This document shows positions 25,033-35,337 of a stretch of 64,000 bases of DNA, in pieces. The stretch's first letter is position 1, and every line of letters begins with the position of its first letter. This DNA is from Streptococcus pyogenes. Lineage in GTDB: Bacteria; Bacillota; Bacilli; Lactobacillales; Streptococcaceae. The translations under genes were made by a program, and so were the position numbers. The notes beneath the pieces were generated by a model. That model was not told the DNA's origin. It made no database searches and saw nothing but the letters and a program-made list of their open reading frames with translations. The stretch covers positions 1,488,001-1,552,000 of the forward strand of contig NZ_LN831034.1 in NCBI RefSeq assembly GCF_002055535.1. Reading direction: 5' to 3'.

Positions 25033-25845
25033 ATGACTAAAAAATTGATTGCCATTGATTTGGATGGAACCTTATTACATCATGACAACACCATCTCTAC
25101 CTATACTCAAAAAACCATCAAAGCTGTCCAAGACAAGGGCCACCACGTCATTATTTCAACAGGCCGTCCTTACCGCATGGCACTGGGCTACTATCTGCAG
25201 CTCAATTTAAAGACCCCAATCATCACTTTTAATGGGGCCTTGACCCACATGCCTGAACAAAAATGGGCCTATGAACATAATGTCACTTTGGACAAAGGCT
25301 ACCTACTAAGGTTACTAAAATATCAGGATGATTTCCAGATGGATTTTATTGCCAGTGAGTATCGAAAAAATGTCTACATCACCATGACCAATCCAGAAAG
25401 TATCGACCCGCAACTCTTTGGTGTTGATGAAATTACTCAGGACATGGCATTAGAGATTACCAAAATCACTCGAAATCCAAACGCCTTATTGATGCAAACG
25501 CATCACGAAGACAAGTATGCCTTAGCTAAAAACATGCGTGCTTGCTTCAAAGATGAAATTGAAATTGATTCTTGGGGAGGCCCTCTCAACATTCTTGAAA
25601 TTTCGTCTAAGAATGTCAATAAAGCTTACGCTCTGAACTATCTCCTTGGAATTTACAATATGGATAAAAAGGATTTAATCGCCTTTGGTGATGAACACAA
25701 TGACACTGAGATGCTAGCTTTTGCTGGAACTGGTTATGCTATGAAAAATGCTAGCCCTGTGCTACTGCCTTATGCTGATCAGCAGCTTAATTTTTCCAAC
25801 GAAGAAGACGGTGTTGCCAAAAAATTGGAAGAACTTTTCTTGTAG
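25033..25845 (+). CDS. Cof-type HAD-IIB sugar-phosphate phosphatase
   Basis: A 270-residue HAD hydrolase. Motif I is AIDLDGTLL (D9 nucleophile, D11 acid/base), motif II is ISTGR, motif III is the K before ALNYLL, and motif IV is GDEHNDTEML. The C2-type cap lies between motifs II and III. Cof-type enzymes dephosphorylate sugar phosphates or cofactors. It lies just before the mannose PTS genes but has its own start and end signals. Substrate unknown. Confidence 0.88.
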   Translation: MTKKLIAIDLDGTLLHHDNTISTYTQKTIKAVQDKGHHVIISTGRPYRMALGYYLQLNLKTPIITFNGALTHMPEQKWAYEHNVTLDKGYLLRLLKYQDDFQMDFIASEYRKNVYITMTNPESIDPQLFGVDEITQDMALEITKITRNPNALLMQTHHEDKYALAKNMRACFKDEIEIDSWGGPLNILEISSKNVNKAYALNYLLGIYNMDKKDLIAFGDEHNDTEMLAFAGTGYAMKNASPVLLPYADQQLNFSNEEDGVAKKLEELFL

Positions 25846-25855
25846 TAGCAAACGA

Positions 25856-25890
25856 AACCACTATTTTTCAGAAAATGGTGGTTCTTCTTC
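25856..25890 (+). terminator. Probable terminator of the HAD gene
   Basis: AACCA.TATTTT / AAAAT.TGGTT hairpin (25856-25882) followed by TTCTTCTTC, a weak U-rich end. The stretch 25890-26050 upstream of manL is very AT-rich and shows no gene. Confidence 0.5.
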
Positions 25891-26054
25891 TGTCAACAGC
25901 TATCAAAAAATGAAAATCATTTTAATAATTTCAACATTTTTCAGCATATTTTTGTTTTAAACAGCTTGAAAACACCTTTAATATCAATAATCTGCCTATT
26001 TAATCCTAAATTCTGAAAATTTTTTCATGTTTTGTACTATTTTTCCGAAAGGGC

Positions 26055-26083
26055 TTGATTTTTTAGTGAAAACGTTTTAAAAT
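26055..26083 (+). promoter_or_regulatory. manLMN promoter with embedded cre site
   Basis: Plus strand: -35 TTGATT (26055-26060), 17-base spacer, -10 TAAAAT (26078-26083). TGAAAACGTTTTAA (26067-26080) matches the cre consensus at 13 of 14 positions and fills the spacer. CcpA would compete directly with RNA polymerase. The 115-base leader holds a CCAAAA/TTTTGG hairpin. Confidence 0.68.
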
Positions 26084-26196
26084 AGAAACGTTCTTGAATT
26101 TCGTTTAAGTGAAAAAGAATTGCCAAAATTTAGTTTTGGAAGGAGATTATTCTTCTTCATTTCAACGAAAAATATTTTAAAGGAGGAAGAACAAGA

Positions 26197-27189
26197 ATGG
26201 GTATCGGTATTATTATTGCCAGCCATGGTAAATTTGCTGAAGGTATTCATCAATCTGGTTCTATGATTTTTGGTGAACAAGAGAAAGTTCAAGTTGTTAC
26301 TTTCATGCCAAACGAAGGACCAGATGATTTGTATGGACACTTCAACAATGCTATCCAACAATTTGATGCTGATGATGAAATCCTTGTGCTAGCTGACCTT
26401 TGGAGTGGTTCTCCATTTAACCAAGCTAGTCGTGTGGCAGGTGAAAATCCTGACCGCAAAATGGCGATCATCACTGGTCTCAACTTGCCTATGCTTATTC
26501 AAGCTTACACTGAACGTCTTATGGATGCTGGTGCAGGTGTTGAACAAGTTGCTGCAAACATCATTAAGGAATCTAAGGACGGTATCAAAGCCCTTCCTGA
26601 AGACCTTAACCCAGTTGAAGAAACTGCTGCAACTGAAAAAGTTGTTAACGCACTTCAAGGAGCTATTCCTGCTGGAACTGTCATCGGAGATGGTAAATTA
26701 AAGATCAATCTTGCTCGTGTTGACACTCGTCTTTTACACGGTCAAGTTGCAACAGCATGGACTCCAGCTTCTAAGGCTGACCGTATCATTGTTGCTTCTG
26801 ATGAGGTTGCTCAAGATGACCTTCGCAAACAATTGATCAAACAGGCTGCACCTGGTGGTGTCAAAGCTAACGTTGTTCCAATTAGCAAATTGATTGAAGC
26901 TTCTAAAGATCCTCGTTTTGGTAACACACACGCACTTATTCTTTTCCAAACCCCTCAAGATGCCCTTCGAGCGGTTGAAGGTGGTGTTGAAATCAACGAA
27001 TTGAACGTTGGTTCAATGGCTCACTCAACTGGTAAAACAATGGTTAACAACGTTTTATCAATGGACAAAGAAGACGTTGCTACTTTTGAAAAATTACGCG
27101 ACCTAGGTGTTACATTCGACGTCCGTAAAGTTCCTAACGATTCTAAGAAAAACTTATTTGAGCTTATCCAAAAAGCTAACATTAAATAA
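26197..27189 (+). CDS. manL: PTS mannose/glucose EIIAB (ManL)
   Basis: A 330-residue fused EIIA-EIIB of the mannose family. The EIIA histidine is H10 in [11 protein letters not shown]. The EIIB histidine lies in [15 protein letters not shown] after an Ala/Pro/Glu-rich linker (residues about 120-165). ManLMN is the main glucose and mannose importer of streptococci, and ManL also signals sugar status. First gene of manLMN. The ATG follows AAAGGAGGAAGAACAAG. Confidence 0.95.
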   Translation: MGIGIIIASHGKFAEGIHQSGSMIFGEQEKVQVVTFMPNEGPDDLYGHFNNAIQQFDADDEILVLADLWSGSPFNQASRVAGENPDRKMAIITGLNLPMLIQAYTERLMDAGAGVEQVAANIIKESKDGIKALPEDLNPVEETAATEKVVNALQGAIPAGTVIGDGKLKINLARVDTRLLHGQVATAWTPASKADRIIVASDEVAQDDLRKQLIKQAAPGGVKANVVPISKLIEASKDPRFGNTHALILFQTPQDALRAVEGGVEINELNVGSMAHSTGKTMVNNVLSMDKEDVATFEKLRDLGVTFDVRKVPNDSKKNLFELIQKANIK

Positions 27190-27277
27190 GTTTCAAACGC
27201 TATAAGGTTTTAAAACGATGACTAGCTAACTTATTAGCAAAAAGTCCTCGTTTACTATACTTTGAAAGGATTACAAC

Positions 27278-28087
27278 ATGTCAGATATTTCGATTATTTC
27301 TGCAATTTTGGTCGTTATCATTGCCTTCTTCGCTGGTCTTGAAGGTATCCTCGACCAATTTCAAATGCACCAACCACTTGTTGCCTGTACTTTGATTGGA
27401 CTTGTAACTGGACACCTTGAAGCTGGTGTCATCCTTGGTGGTACACTTCAAATGCTTGCTCTTGGTTGGGCAAACATCGGTGCTGCCGTTGCCCCTGATG
27501 CTGCCCTTGCCTCTGTTGCAGCTGCTATCATCATGGTCAAAAGTGGCGACTTTACTCAAAAAGGAATTACCTTTGCTTACTCAACAGCTATCCCACTTGC
27601 TGTTGCTGGTCTTTTCCTTACAATGATCGTTCGTACTTTGTCAACTGCCCTTGTACACGCTGGTGACAAAGCTGCCGCTGAAGGTAATTTCGCAGGTATT
27701 GAACGCTTCCACTTTATTGCCCTTCTTCTTCAAGGATTGCGTATCGCTGTCCCTGCAGCTCTTCTTGTTGCTGTTCCTACTTCAGCCGTACAATCTGTTT
27801 TGAATGCTATGCCAAACTGGTTGAACGAAGGTATGCAAATCGGTGGTGCGATGGTTGTTGCTGTAGGTTATGCTATGGTTATCAACATGATGGCTACTCG
27901 TGAAGTATGGCCATTCTTCGCCCTAGGTTTTGCTCTTGCAGCTATCAGCCAATTAACCCTTATCGCTATGGGTGTTATCGGTGTAGCAATTGCCTTCATC
28001 TACCTTAATCTTTCTAAAAAAGGTGGTAACGGTGGTAATGCAGCAGGTTCAGCTGATCCAATCGGCGACATCTTAGAAGACTACTAG
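27278..28087 (+). CDS. manM: PTS mannose/glucose EIIC (ManM)
   Basis: A 269-residue membrane EIIC of the mannose family, with the signature GLVTGHLEAGVILGGTLQM near residues 47-65 and many hydrophobic spans. With ManN it forms the sugar channel in the membrane. It begins 88 bases after manL behind GAAAGGA and precedes manN by 16 bases. Confidence 0.94.
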   Translation: MSDISIISAILVVIIAFFAGLEGILDQFQMHQPLVACTLIGLVTGHLEAGVILGGTLQMLALGWANIGAAVAPDAALASVAAAIIMVKSGDFTQKGITFAYSTAIPLAVAGLFLTMIVRTLSTALVHAGDKAAAEGNFAGIERFHFIALLLQGLRIAVPAALLVAVPTSAVQSVLNAMPNWLNEGMQIGGAMVVAVGYAMVINMMATREVWPFFALGFALAAISQLTLIAMGVIGVAIAFIYLNLSKKGGNGGNAAGSADPIGDILEDY

Positions 28088-28103
28088 AAAGGGGTAAGAA
28101 CAA

Positions 28104-29015
28104 ATGACTGAACAAATTAAATTAACTAAATCAGACCGTCAACGTGTTTGGTGGCGTTCACAATTCTTACAAGGTTCTTGGAACTACGAACGTATGCAAA
28201 ACATGGGCTGGGCTTATGCACTTATCCCTGCTCTTAAAAAATTGTATACGTCTCCTGAAGACCGTGCAGCTGCTCTTGAGCGCCACATGGAATTCTTTAA
28301 CACTCACCCATACGTTGCAGCTCCAATCATTGGTGTAACACTTGCCCTTGAAGAAGAACGCGCAAATGGTACGCCAATTGATGACAAGGCTATCCAAGGG
28401 GTTAAAATCGGTATGATGGGACCTCTTGCTGGTATCGGTGACCCAGTATTCTGGTTTACGATTCGTCCTATCCTTGGGGCACTTGGTGCTTCTTTGGCTT
28501 CAACAGGTAACATCGTTGGTCCACTTCTGTTCTTCTTTGGATGGAACCTTATCCGTATGGCCTTCTTATGGTATACTCAAGAATTTGGTTACAAAGCTGG
28601 TTCTGAAATTACTAAAGACATGTCAGGCGGTATCCTCCAAGACATTACTAAAGGTGCTTCAATCCTTGGAATGTTTATCCTTGCAGTGCTTGTTCAACGT
28701 TGGGTATCTATCAACTTTACTATCGACCTTCCTGGAAAACAATTGTCAGATGGTGCCTATGTGGTCTTCCCAGATGGCGCTGTTAAAGGTGCTGAATTGA
28801 AAACTATCCTTGCCAACGCTATTGGTGGTATGAGCCTTGATAAAGTCCAAGCTCAAACCCTTCAAGGACAATTGGACTCTCTTATCCCAGGTTTAGCTGG
28901 ATTACTCCTTACATTCCTTTGCATGTGGTTATTGAAGAAAAAAGTTTCTCCAATCGCAATCATCATCGGCTTGTTTGCATTTGGTATCCTTGCTCACCTT
29001 GCAGGTATTATGTAA
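28104..29015 (+). CDS. manN: PTS mannose/glucose EIID (ManN)
   Basis: A 303-residue mannose-family EIID. The motif GPLAGIGDPVFWFTIRPILG (residues about 110-129) is conserved, and the hydrophobic C terminus ends at a terminator. It pairs with ManM. In related species this EIIC/EIID pair is also the receptor of class II bacteriocins. Nothing odd is seen. Confidence 0.94.
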   Translation: MTEQIKLTKSDRQRVWWRSQFLQGSWNYERMQNMGWAYALIPALKKLYTSPEDRAAALERHMEFFNTHPYVAAPIIGVTLALEEERANGTPIDDKAIQGVKIGMMGPLAGIGDPVFWFTIRPILGALGASLASTGNIVGPLLFFFGWNLIRMAFLWYTQEFGYKAGSEITKDMSGGILQDITKGASILGMFILAVLVQRWVSINFTIDLPGKQLSDGAYVVFPDGAVKGAELKTILANAIGGMSLDKVQAQTLQGQLDSLIPGLAGLLLTFLCMWLLKKKVSPIAIIIGLFAFGILAHLAGIM

Positions 29016-29025
29016 TCAACCAATG

Positions 29026-29056
29026 GAAGTCTGAGATGAACTCAGGCTTCTTTTTT
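29026..29056 (+). terminator. Terminator of manLMN
   Basis: GAAG.CTGAG (29026-29035) / CTCAG.CTTC (29041-29050) stem followed by six T, 11 bases after the manN stop. Confidence 0.82.
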
Positions 29057-29089
29057 ATGCTTTATGTCAGGAAAATCCCACTTAAAATA

Positions 29090-29098
29090 TGGTATAAT
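29090..29098 (+). promoter_or_regulatory. Extended -10 promoter of manO
   Basis: TGG-TATAAT at 29090-29098, about 30 bases before the manO ATG and after the manN terminator. It gives manO its own transcription. Confidence 0.6.
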
Positions 29099-29128
29099 AA
29101 CTACAACTACGCAATGAAAGGAACTTAA

Positions 29129-29488
29129 ATGGCTCAATCTTTAAACACTAGTGTCGAATACAAGACAAAAGCTGTCTCCTACCTTGGAATGGGAGGCAAA
29201 GTTGGTCATATTTTACTCGGTGACAAGGCCCTTGAATTTTACAACGATAAAAATGTGAATGATTATATTCAAATTCCTTGGACAGCTATCAATCACATCG
29301 GGGCTAATGTTTCAAGAAAAAAAGTTAGCCGCCACTTTGAAATTTTTACGGACCAAGGCAAGTTTTTATTTGCTTCTGGAGACTCTGGAAAAATCTTAAA
29401 AATCACTCGTCAACATATTGGTAATGAGAAAGTGATTACATTACCAACCTTGATGCAAACCTTTATTAACAAATTTTTTCGACATTAA
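29129..29488 (+). CDS. manO: DUF956 protein ManO
   Basis: A 119-residue DUF956 protein found next to man PTS operons in Firmicutes and linked to their regulation. It has a small beta-rich fold with the motif GDKALEFYNDKNVNDYIQIPW. It has its own extended -10 promoter behind the manN terminator. How it acts is not known from the sequence. No obvious terminator follows. Confidence 0.88.
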   Translation: MAQSLNTSVEYKTKAVSYLGMGGKVGHILLGDKALEFYNDKNVNDYIQIPWTAINHIGANVSRKKVSRHFEIFTDQGKFLFASGDSGKILKITRQHIGNEKVITLPTLMQTFINKFFRH

Positions 29489-29600
29489 AAAAATAATGAG
29501 CAGTGCCGATTTATCATTTCAAGAAAGCAAAGAATAGTAGCTCTAAATTGCTATTTAGTGGAAAAGATTCCCTCATTTGAGTTTACTTTTTCTTGTTTTT

Positions 29601-29609
29601 TGTTATAAT
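29601..29609 (+). promoter_or_regulatory. Promoter of the serS T-box transcript
   Basis: TGT-TATAAT (29601-29609) is an extended -10. A weak TTTACT-like -35 lies 16-17 bases upstream. Confidence 0.6.
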
Positions 29610-29624
29610 AGTCCTAACGGATAA

Positions 29625-29795
29625 GTAATACCTTTTTTTCATTCAGAGAGTCTGTGGATGCTGTGAACAGATAGGGAAAATGATATGAAATTCTACCGTG
29701 TCATCAATAAAATAGAGATTAAGTGCACAGATTGTGAAGCTGGATGGAACCGCGCCAAAGCGCTCCAGCATCTTCATAAGCTGTGCTTTTTCTAT
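29625..29795 (+). promoter_or_regulatory. T-box riboswitch of serS
   Basis: The T-box sequence TGGAACCGCG is at 29745-29754. Downstream, CTGGA (29740-29744), TGAAG (29735-29739) and GCACAG (29725-29730) pair with TCCAG (29764-29768), CTTCA (29772-29776) and CTGTGC (29781-29786), then five T. This is the terminator that competes with the antiterminator. A stem I region with AGAGAGTCTGTGG lies at 29646-29658, and UCU at 29692-29694 is a plausible serine specifier. Uncharged tRNA-Ser would let serS be transcribed. The variable base of UGGN is A. Confidence 0.88.
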
Positions 29796-29879
29796 CGTCA
29801 GAGAATCACAAGACCCAACTGTCTTACTTAGCCTTGTTTCACTGACAGCTACTAATAACTATCTTAAAGGAGCTTCTGT

Positions 29880-31157
29880 ATGCTAGATCTTAAACGTATC
29901 CGTACCGATTTTGACACTGTCGCTGCCAAATTAAAAAACCGCGGTGTTTCTGAAGACACCCTGACCCATCTTAAAGAACTTGATGAAAAACGTCGTGCTC
30001 TATTAGTGCAATCAGAAGAATTAAAAGCAGAGCGTAATATTGCTTCTGCAGCCATCGCCCAAGCAAAACGTCAAAAAGAAGATGCCACTCAACAAATTGC
30101 CGATATGCAAAAAGTCTCTGCAGATATCAAAACTATTGACAATCAACTAGTAGCTATCGACCAGCAAGTTACTGACATCATCACTGTTTTACCTAATACT
30201 CCTCACGATTCTGTCCCTGTTGGAGCTGACGAAGAAGACAATGTCGAAATTCGCCGTTGGGGAACGCCTCGTGACTTTGACTTCGAAGTTAAGGCTCATT
30301 GGGATCTAGGCGAAGATCTTGATATTTTAGACTGGGAACGTGGGGCAAAGGTAACTGGTGCTCGTTTCTTATTCTATAAAAATCTTGGTGCTCGTTTGGA
30401 GCGTGCTCTTTATAACTTCATGCTGGATGAACATATCAAAGAAGGTTATCAAGAAATCATCACACCTTACATGGTTAACCACGATTCCATGTTTGGTACA
30501 GGACAATATCCAAAATTCAAAGAGGACACCTTTGAATTAGCTGATACCAACTTTGTCCTGATTCCAACTGCTGAAGTGCCTTTGACCAATTATTACCGTG
30601 GGGAAATCCTAGACGGCAAAGAATTGCCAATTTACTTTACTGCAATGAGCCCATCTTTTCGTTCTGAAGCGGGTTCTGCGGGTCGTGACACACGTGGCCT
30701 TATCCGCCTACACCAATTCCACAAAGTTGAAATGGTTAAATTTGCTAAACCAGAAGAATCTTACCAAGAACTAGAAAAAATGACTGCTAATGCTGAAAAT
30801 ATTCTTCAAAAACTTGGTTTGCCATATCGCGTCATTTCCCTTTGTACTGGAGACATGGGCTTCTCAGCTGCTAAAACCTATGACCTTGAAGTCTGGATTC
30901 CAGCTCAAAATACCTATCGTGAAATTTCATCATGTTCAAATACAGAAGATTTCCAAGCACGTCGTGCTCAAATCCGTTACCGTGATGAGGCTGACGGTAA
31001 GGTCAAACTTCTCCACACCCTTAATGGGTCAGGACTTGCTGTCGGTCGTACCGTAGCAGCCATTTTAGAAAACTACCAAAATGAAGATGGTTCTGTTACC
31101 ATCCCTGAAGTACTCCGCCCTTACATGGGTGGCGAAACCGTCATTTCACCTAAATAA
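29880..31157 (+). CDS. serS: Seryl-tRNA synthetase
   Basis: A 425-residue class II synthetase. The N-terminal tRNA-binding coiled coil covers residues about 25-105. Class II motif 2 is [26 protein letters not shown], and motif 3 is [16 protein letters not shown]. It charges tRNA-Ser in the cytosol. The ATG at 29880 follows AAAGGAG, and the gene is controlled by the T-box leader. Complete and of normal length. Confidence 0.97.
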   Translation: MLDLKRIRTDFDTVAAKLKNRGVSEDTLTHLKELDEKRRALLVQSEELKAERNIASAAIAQAKRQKEDATQQIADMQKVSADIKTIDNQLVAIDQQVTDIITVLPNTPHDSVPVGADEEDNVEIRRWGTPRDFDFEVKAHWDLGEDLDILDWERGAKVTGARFLFYKNLGARLERALYNFMLDEHIKEGYQEIITPYMVNHDSMFGTGQYPKFKEDTFELADTNFVLIPTAEVPLTNYYRGEILDGKELPIYFTAMSPSFRSEAGSAGRDTRGLIRLHQFHKVEMVKFAKPEESYQELEKMTANAENILQKLGLPYRVISLCTGDMGFSAAKTYDLEVWIPAQNTYREISSCSNTEDFQARRAQIRYRDEADGKVKLLHTLNGSGLAVGRTVAAILENYQNEDGSVTIPEVLRPYMGGETVISPK

Positions 31158-31164
31158 TAAATTC

Positions 31165-31200
31165 ACCCCAGAGATCATTAAAGTGATTTCTGGGGTTTAC
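31165..31200 (+). terminator. Terminator of serS
   Basis: ACCCCAGA.ATCA / TGAT..CTGGGGT stem (31165-31196) followed by TTTAC. The T tract is short. Confidence 0.65.
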
Positions 31201-31321
31201 TATTTTAAAGAGCCACCACATCACTTGAAACTCACTACATTGCCCCTTTAACAACACTTTTCTTCACACTAGTTTATCAAAAGTCTTATTAGTATACCCA
31301 TTTCCTTATTTACAAGACTAG

Positions 31322-31372
31322 TTAAAAACCCTTTTGGAAAGGCCTCCCTTCACGTAGGGAGACTCCAAAAGG
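31322..31372 (-). terminator. Terminator of the fab-acc operon
   Basis: A compound stem pairs CCTTTTGGA (31330-31338) with TCCAAAAGG (31364-31372), with an inner CTCCCT/AGGGAG pair. It is followed on the minus strand by GTTTTTAA. It lies 7 bases after the accA stop. Confidence 0.78.
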
Positions 31373-31378
31373 ATGTTG

Positions 31379-32149
31379 TTAATATTTACGAAAGCGTTGG
31401 TAGCGCTCATCTAATAATTGGTCTAATGGCTTAGCTTGCAAACTGGTTATTTGTTCGATGAGGTTAGCTTTGATGATGTCAACGATTTCACTTGAAAAAT
31501 AACCATGTTCTGGAATAATACGGTCTACTATTCCCATTTTGTAGAGTTCACCCGCTGTGATTTTCATCAATTCAGCGGCCTCGGTCGCCCTTGAACCATC
31601 CTTCCATAAAATAGAAGCAAAGCCTTCTGGGCTAAGAACCGCATACATAGTATTTTCAAGCATCCAGACCTGATCGGCAACCGCTAAGGCTAATGCACCA
31701 CCAGAGCCTCCTTCACCAATAATGATGGCGATAATGGGAACCTTGAGATCACTCATTTCCATCAAATTTTTAGCAATGGCCTCACCCTGTCCTCGTTCTT
31801 CCGCACCGACACCTGGATAGGCTCCTGCAGTATTGATAAACGTAACAACTGGTCGTCCAAATTTTTCTGCCTGTTTCATAAGGCGCAAAGCTTTACGATA
31901 ACCTTCTGGATTGGGCTGGCCAAAATTCCTTGCCAAATTATCCTGTAAATTCTTACCTTTTTGAATACCAATGACCGTAACAGGTTGTCCCGCCAAATAA
32001 GCTAGGCCACCTACAATGGCACCATCATCTGAAAAATGGCGATCGCCATGCAGTTCCATAAAGTCATCGAAAATAAGGTTGGCGTAATCCAAAGTTGTTA
32101 AACGCCCTTGATCACGCGCTTCTTTTAAAATTCTTGATACATCTGTCAT
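31379..32149 (-). CDS. accA: Acetyl-CoA carboxylase carboxyltransferase alpha subunit
   Basis: A 256-residue carboxyltransferase alpha subunit with the crotonase-like core ([23 protein letters not shown] and [16 protein letters not shown], residues about 105-155). With AccD it moves CO2 from biotin to acetyl-CoA, making malonyl-CoA. It is the last gene of fabK-D-G-F-accB-fabZ-accC-D-A and overlaps accD by 4 bases. The N-terminal helix found in longer forms is short, as usual in streptococci. Confidence 0.96.
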   Translation of the reverse strand: MTDVSRILKEARDQGRLTTLDYANLIFDDFMELHGDRHFSDDGAIVGGLAYLAGQPVTVIGIQKGKNLQDNLARNFGQPNPEGYRKALRLMKQAEKFGRPVVTFINTAGAYPGVGAEERGQGEAIAKNLMEMSDLKVPIIAIIIGEGGSGGALALAVADQVWMLENTMYAVLSPEGFASILWKDGSRATEAAELMKITAGELYKMGIVDRIIPEHGYFSSEIVDIIKANLIEQITSLQAKPLDQLLDERYQRFRKY

Positions 32150-33012
32150 TGGCCACCTCCATGAAATGCTACTAAGTGGGCAATCTTGTCTCGCAACTCT
32201 GTTCGTTTCACAATAGCATCCACAAAACCATGGTCTTGTAAAAATTCTGCTTTTTGGAAATCATCTGGCAAGTTTTCACGAACTGTGGTCTCAATGACAC
32301 GACGACCTGCAAAGCCAACCAAGGATTGAGGTTCTGCCAAAATAATATCCCCTTCCATGGCAAAACTAGCTGTTACCCCACCAGTAGTTGGATCTGTCAA
32401 AATAGTGAGGTAAAAGAGGCCTGCATTAGAATGTCTTTTCACAGCTGCAGAGACCTTGGCCATTTGCATGAGGCTCATGATACCCTCTTGCATACGGGCG
32501 CCTCCTGAAGCCGTAAAAATCACCACCGGCAGGTTTTCTTCGATAGCCAATTCAAACAATCGGGTAATTTTTTCCCCAACAACAGTTCCCATACTAGCCA
32601 TAATAAAGTGAGAATCCATAATAGCAAGAGCAATCTTTTGCTCCTTAACCATAGCTTTCCCTGTCAAAACAGCTTCATGCAGACCTGTCGTTTCCTTGGC
32701 TTTTTGTAATTTTTCCTGATAACCTGGAAAACGTAACGGATCCTTGGTTTCAATACTTGTAAATAATTCTTGGAAAGAGCCTTCATCAACTGTTAAGGTC
32801 AGCCGCTCTTGGGCAGAAATCCTAAAATTGTAAGAACAGGTTGGGCAAATCTTTGCCAATCCCAAATCTTTCTTATAAATCATGTGCTTACAAGCTGGGC
32901 ATTTCGCAAAGAGTTCATCTGGAACTTCTGGGACATTATGGCTGACAGATCCTTTGAGGGAATTATTGGGAGTAATACGGATGTATTTATCTTTTTTACG
33001 AAATAAAGCCAT
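32146..33012 (-). CDS. accD: Acetyl-CoA carboxylase carboxyltransferase beta subunit
   Basis: A 288-residue beta subunit with an N-terminal four-cysteine zinc ribbon (CPACKHM ... CPTCSYN, residues about 38-60). The carboxyltransferase core follows ([34 protein letters not shown]). It pairs with AccA. The zinc domain also binds RNA in some bacteria. Start ATG behind AGGAGAA; accC lies 8 bases upstream. Confidence 0.96.
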   Translation of the reverse strand: MALFRKKDKYIRITPNNSLKGSVSHNVPEVPDELFAKCPACKHMIYKKDLGLAKICPTCSYNFRISAQERLTLTVDEGSFQELFTSIETKDPLRFPGYQEKLQKAKETTGLHEAVLTGKAMVKEQKIALAIMDSHFIMASMGTVVGEKITRLFELAIEENLPVVIFTASGGARMQEGIMSLMQMAKVSAAVKRHSNAGLFYLTILTDPTTGGVTASFAMEGDIILAEPQSLVGFAGRRVIETTVRENLPDDFQKAEFLQDHGFVDAIVKRTELRDKIAHLVAFHGGGQ

Positions 33013-33020
33013 ATTTTCTC

Positions 33021-34385
33021 CTAATCTTTATTGTAATGTGGCAGGAACGTTTCCATCAAGAAAGAGGTATCATAATCTCCTGCAATCACTCGCTTATCTG
33101 AAATCAAATCGAGCTGGAAGTCTGTATTGGTGATAATGCCTTCAATTTCCAATTCAACTAAGGCACGTTGCATTTTCATCAAAGCGTCAAATCGATTGCT
33201 TCCATGAACGATGATTTTAGCAATCATGCTGTCATAATAAGGAGGAATGGCATAGCCATTGTAAACTGCTGAATCAACTCGTAGTCCTACACCACCACTT
33301 GGCATATACAAGTCTGTAATCTTTCCTGGACTCGGTGCAAAGTTAAAAGCAGTATTTTCAGCATTGATACGACATTCAATAGCATGTCCCGTGATAGTGA
33401 TGTCTTCTTGATTAATCGCCAAAGGCTGACCTGCTGCAATTTTGATTTGCTCTTTGACAATATCCACTCCTGTCACAAATTCGGTGACAGGATGCTCAAC
33501 TTGGATACGGGTATTCATTTCCATGAAATAGAATTTCTCGCTGTCTTCGTCCAACAAAAACTCAATGGTTCCCGCATTTTCATAGGCTACAGCTTCAGCT
33601 GCTCTAACCGCTGCTTGCCCCATTTCGTGTCTGAGGGTATTGCCAATAGCAATGGATGGACTTTCTTCCAAGACTTTTTGATTATTCCGTTGCAAGGAGC
33701 AATCCCGTTCTCCCAAGTGAATGATGTTACCGTAAGCGTCTCCTAAAATTTGCACCTCAATATGTCTAGCTGGATAAATTACTTTTTCCAAATACATGGC
33801 GCCATTTCCGAAAGCTCCCAAAGCTTCTTGACTGGCAGCATTGAAAGCCGCCTCCAAATCTGCTTCTGTCTCCACTTTACGAATCCCTTTACCTCCACCA
33901 CCTGCCGATGCTTTTAGCATGACAGGATAACCAATCTTATTGGCAATAGCTAAGGCTTCTTGAGCGTTATAAACTTCACCATCTGACCCTGGAATAACGG
34001 GCACTCCTGCCTTAATCATTTCAGAACGAGCATTGATTTTATCACCCATTTTATCCATAACCGATGCGGATGGACCGATAAATTTAATATTCATCTCTTC
34101 ACACATGGTCGCAAACTTTGAGTTTTCACTTAAAAAGCCAAACCCTGGGTGAATCGCTTGGGCTCCTGTCACAATAGCTGCTGACAAGACGGAATTCATA
34201 TTAAGATAGGATTCCTTGGAACGGGCAGGACCAATACAGATAGCCTCGTCCGCCAAGATCGTGTGCAGAGCTTCCTTATCCGCTTCCGAATAAACTGCAA
34301 CTGTGGAAATCCCTAATTCTCGTGCAGCACGAATGATACGCACTGCAATTTCACCACGATTAGCAATTAAGATTTTTTTAAACAT
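33021..34385 (-). CDS. accC: Biotin carboxylase AccC
   Basis: A 454-residue ATP-grasp enzyme that carboxylates biotin on AccB. The N-terminal domain begins [19 protein letters not shown]. The glycine-rich ATP loop is [12 protein letters not shown], and the catalytic region is [14 protein letters not shown]. The open frame extends to 34433, inside fabZ, but the ATG at 34385 follows a GGAGGAAG site and begins the conserved sequence. Confidence 0.96.
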   Translation of the reverse strand: MFKKILIANRGEIAVRIIRAARELGISTVAVYSEADKEALHTILADEAICIGPARSKESYLNMNSVLSAAIVTGAQAIHPGFGFLSENSKFATMCEEMNIKFIGPSASVMDKMGDKINARSEMIKAGVPVIPGSDGEVYNAQEALAIANKIGYPVMLKASAGGGGKGIRKVETEADLEAAFNAASQEALGAFGNGAMYLEKVIYPARHIEVQILGDAYGNIIHLGERDCSLQRNNQKVLEESPSIAIGNTLRHEMGQAAVRAAEAVAYENAGTIEFLLDEDSEKFYFMEMNTRIQVEHPVTEFVTGVDIVKEQIKIAAGQPLAINQEDITITGHAIECRINAENTAFNFAPSPGKITDLYMPSGGVGLRVDSAVYNGYAIPPYYDSMIAKIIVHGSNRFDALMKMQRALVELEIEGIITNTDFQLDLISDKRVIAGDYDTSFLMETFLPHYNKD

Positions 34386-34416
34386 AAGGGTTTCTTCCTC
34401 CGCAGAACAATCATTC

Positions 34417-34839
34417 TCATTGCCCACAGGCAAAGGTTAATGTTCCACTTGCTGCTAGCTTGCCATCAACTTCTGCCCTGGCTTCAACGACAGCAATGGT
34501 ACCGCGACGCTTGATAAAGGTTGCTGTCATCACAAGTTGATCACCAGGGACGACTTGTTTTTTGAACTTCACTTTATCCATTCCAGCGTAAAAGACCAAC
34601 TTGCCTTTATTTTCTTCTTTTGACAATTCTAAGACACCAGCTGTTTGAGCCAAAGCTTCCATAATCAGAACACCTGGCATCACAGGATAGTGAGGAAAAT
34701 GCCCGTTAAAGAAAGGCTCATTAATAGTCACATTTTTAATGGCAACGATATGGTCGTCTGACACTTCTAACACACGATCAACCAATAACATTGGGTAGCG
34801 ATGAGGCAAAGCCGCTTGAATTTCTCTAATATCCATCAT
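34417..34839 (-). CDS. fabZ: 3-hydroxyacyl-ACP dehydratase FabZ
   Basis: A 140-residue hot-dog-fold dehydratase. The catalytic histidine is in [13 protein letters not shown] and the glutamate in [10 protein letters not shown]. It removes water from 3-hydroxyacyl-ACP. Two tandem ATGs (34839, 34836) are possible; the first overlaps the accB stop as ATGA. This gene cluster has no second dehydratase; FabM supplies isomerase activity for unsaturated chains. Confidence 0.95.
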
Positions 34840-35336
34840 TTGATCCGCACCAATCCTTGTCCAAATTCAATGACATCTTCATTTGATACCAAAATTTCTG
34901 TAATCACACCATCACATGGCGCTGGCACTTCGTTCATCACCTTCATGGCTTCGATAATCACAAGGGTTTGTCCTTTTTTTACAGTATCTCCGACTGCCAC
35001 AAATGGTGGCTTGTCAGGGCTAGCTGCAAGATAGGCTACACCGACTAAAGGACTTTCAACAATATCACCTTCTGCTACAAAAGATTCTGCTTGTGGTTGC
35101 TCCTCTACAGGAACATCCTTAACTGATGCTGGACTGGACGCTTCCGAAGCAGTTGGATTCGGAACAAGTTGTACCTGTGGTACAGGCACAGCATGTTCTT
35201 GATTTGATGTCGATGCATTGAGGTGTTGTTCGTTTTTACTAAAGATTAGCTCACCTTCATTTGTTTTGAATAAAAATTCACGTAGGCTTGAGGTATCAAA
35301 CTGAGCCATCAAATCTTTGATTTCTTGAATATTCAA
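34836..35336 (-). CDS. accB: Biotin carboxyl carrier protein AccB
   Basis: A 166-residue BCCP. The C-terminal biotinyl domain has the lysine in IEAMKVMNE (residue about 132), flanked by VKKGQTLVI. The middle is a Pro/Ala/Ser/Glu-rich flexible linker (residues about 45-90). It shuttles carboxybiotin between AccC and AccAD. It begins 1 base after fabF. Confidence 0.95.
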
Positions 35337-35337
35337 C

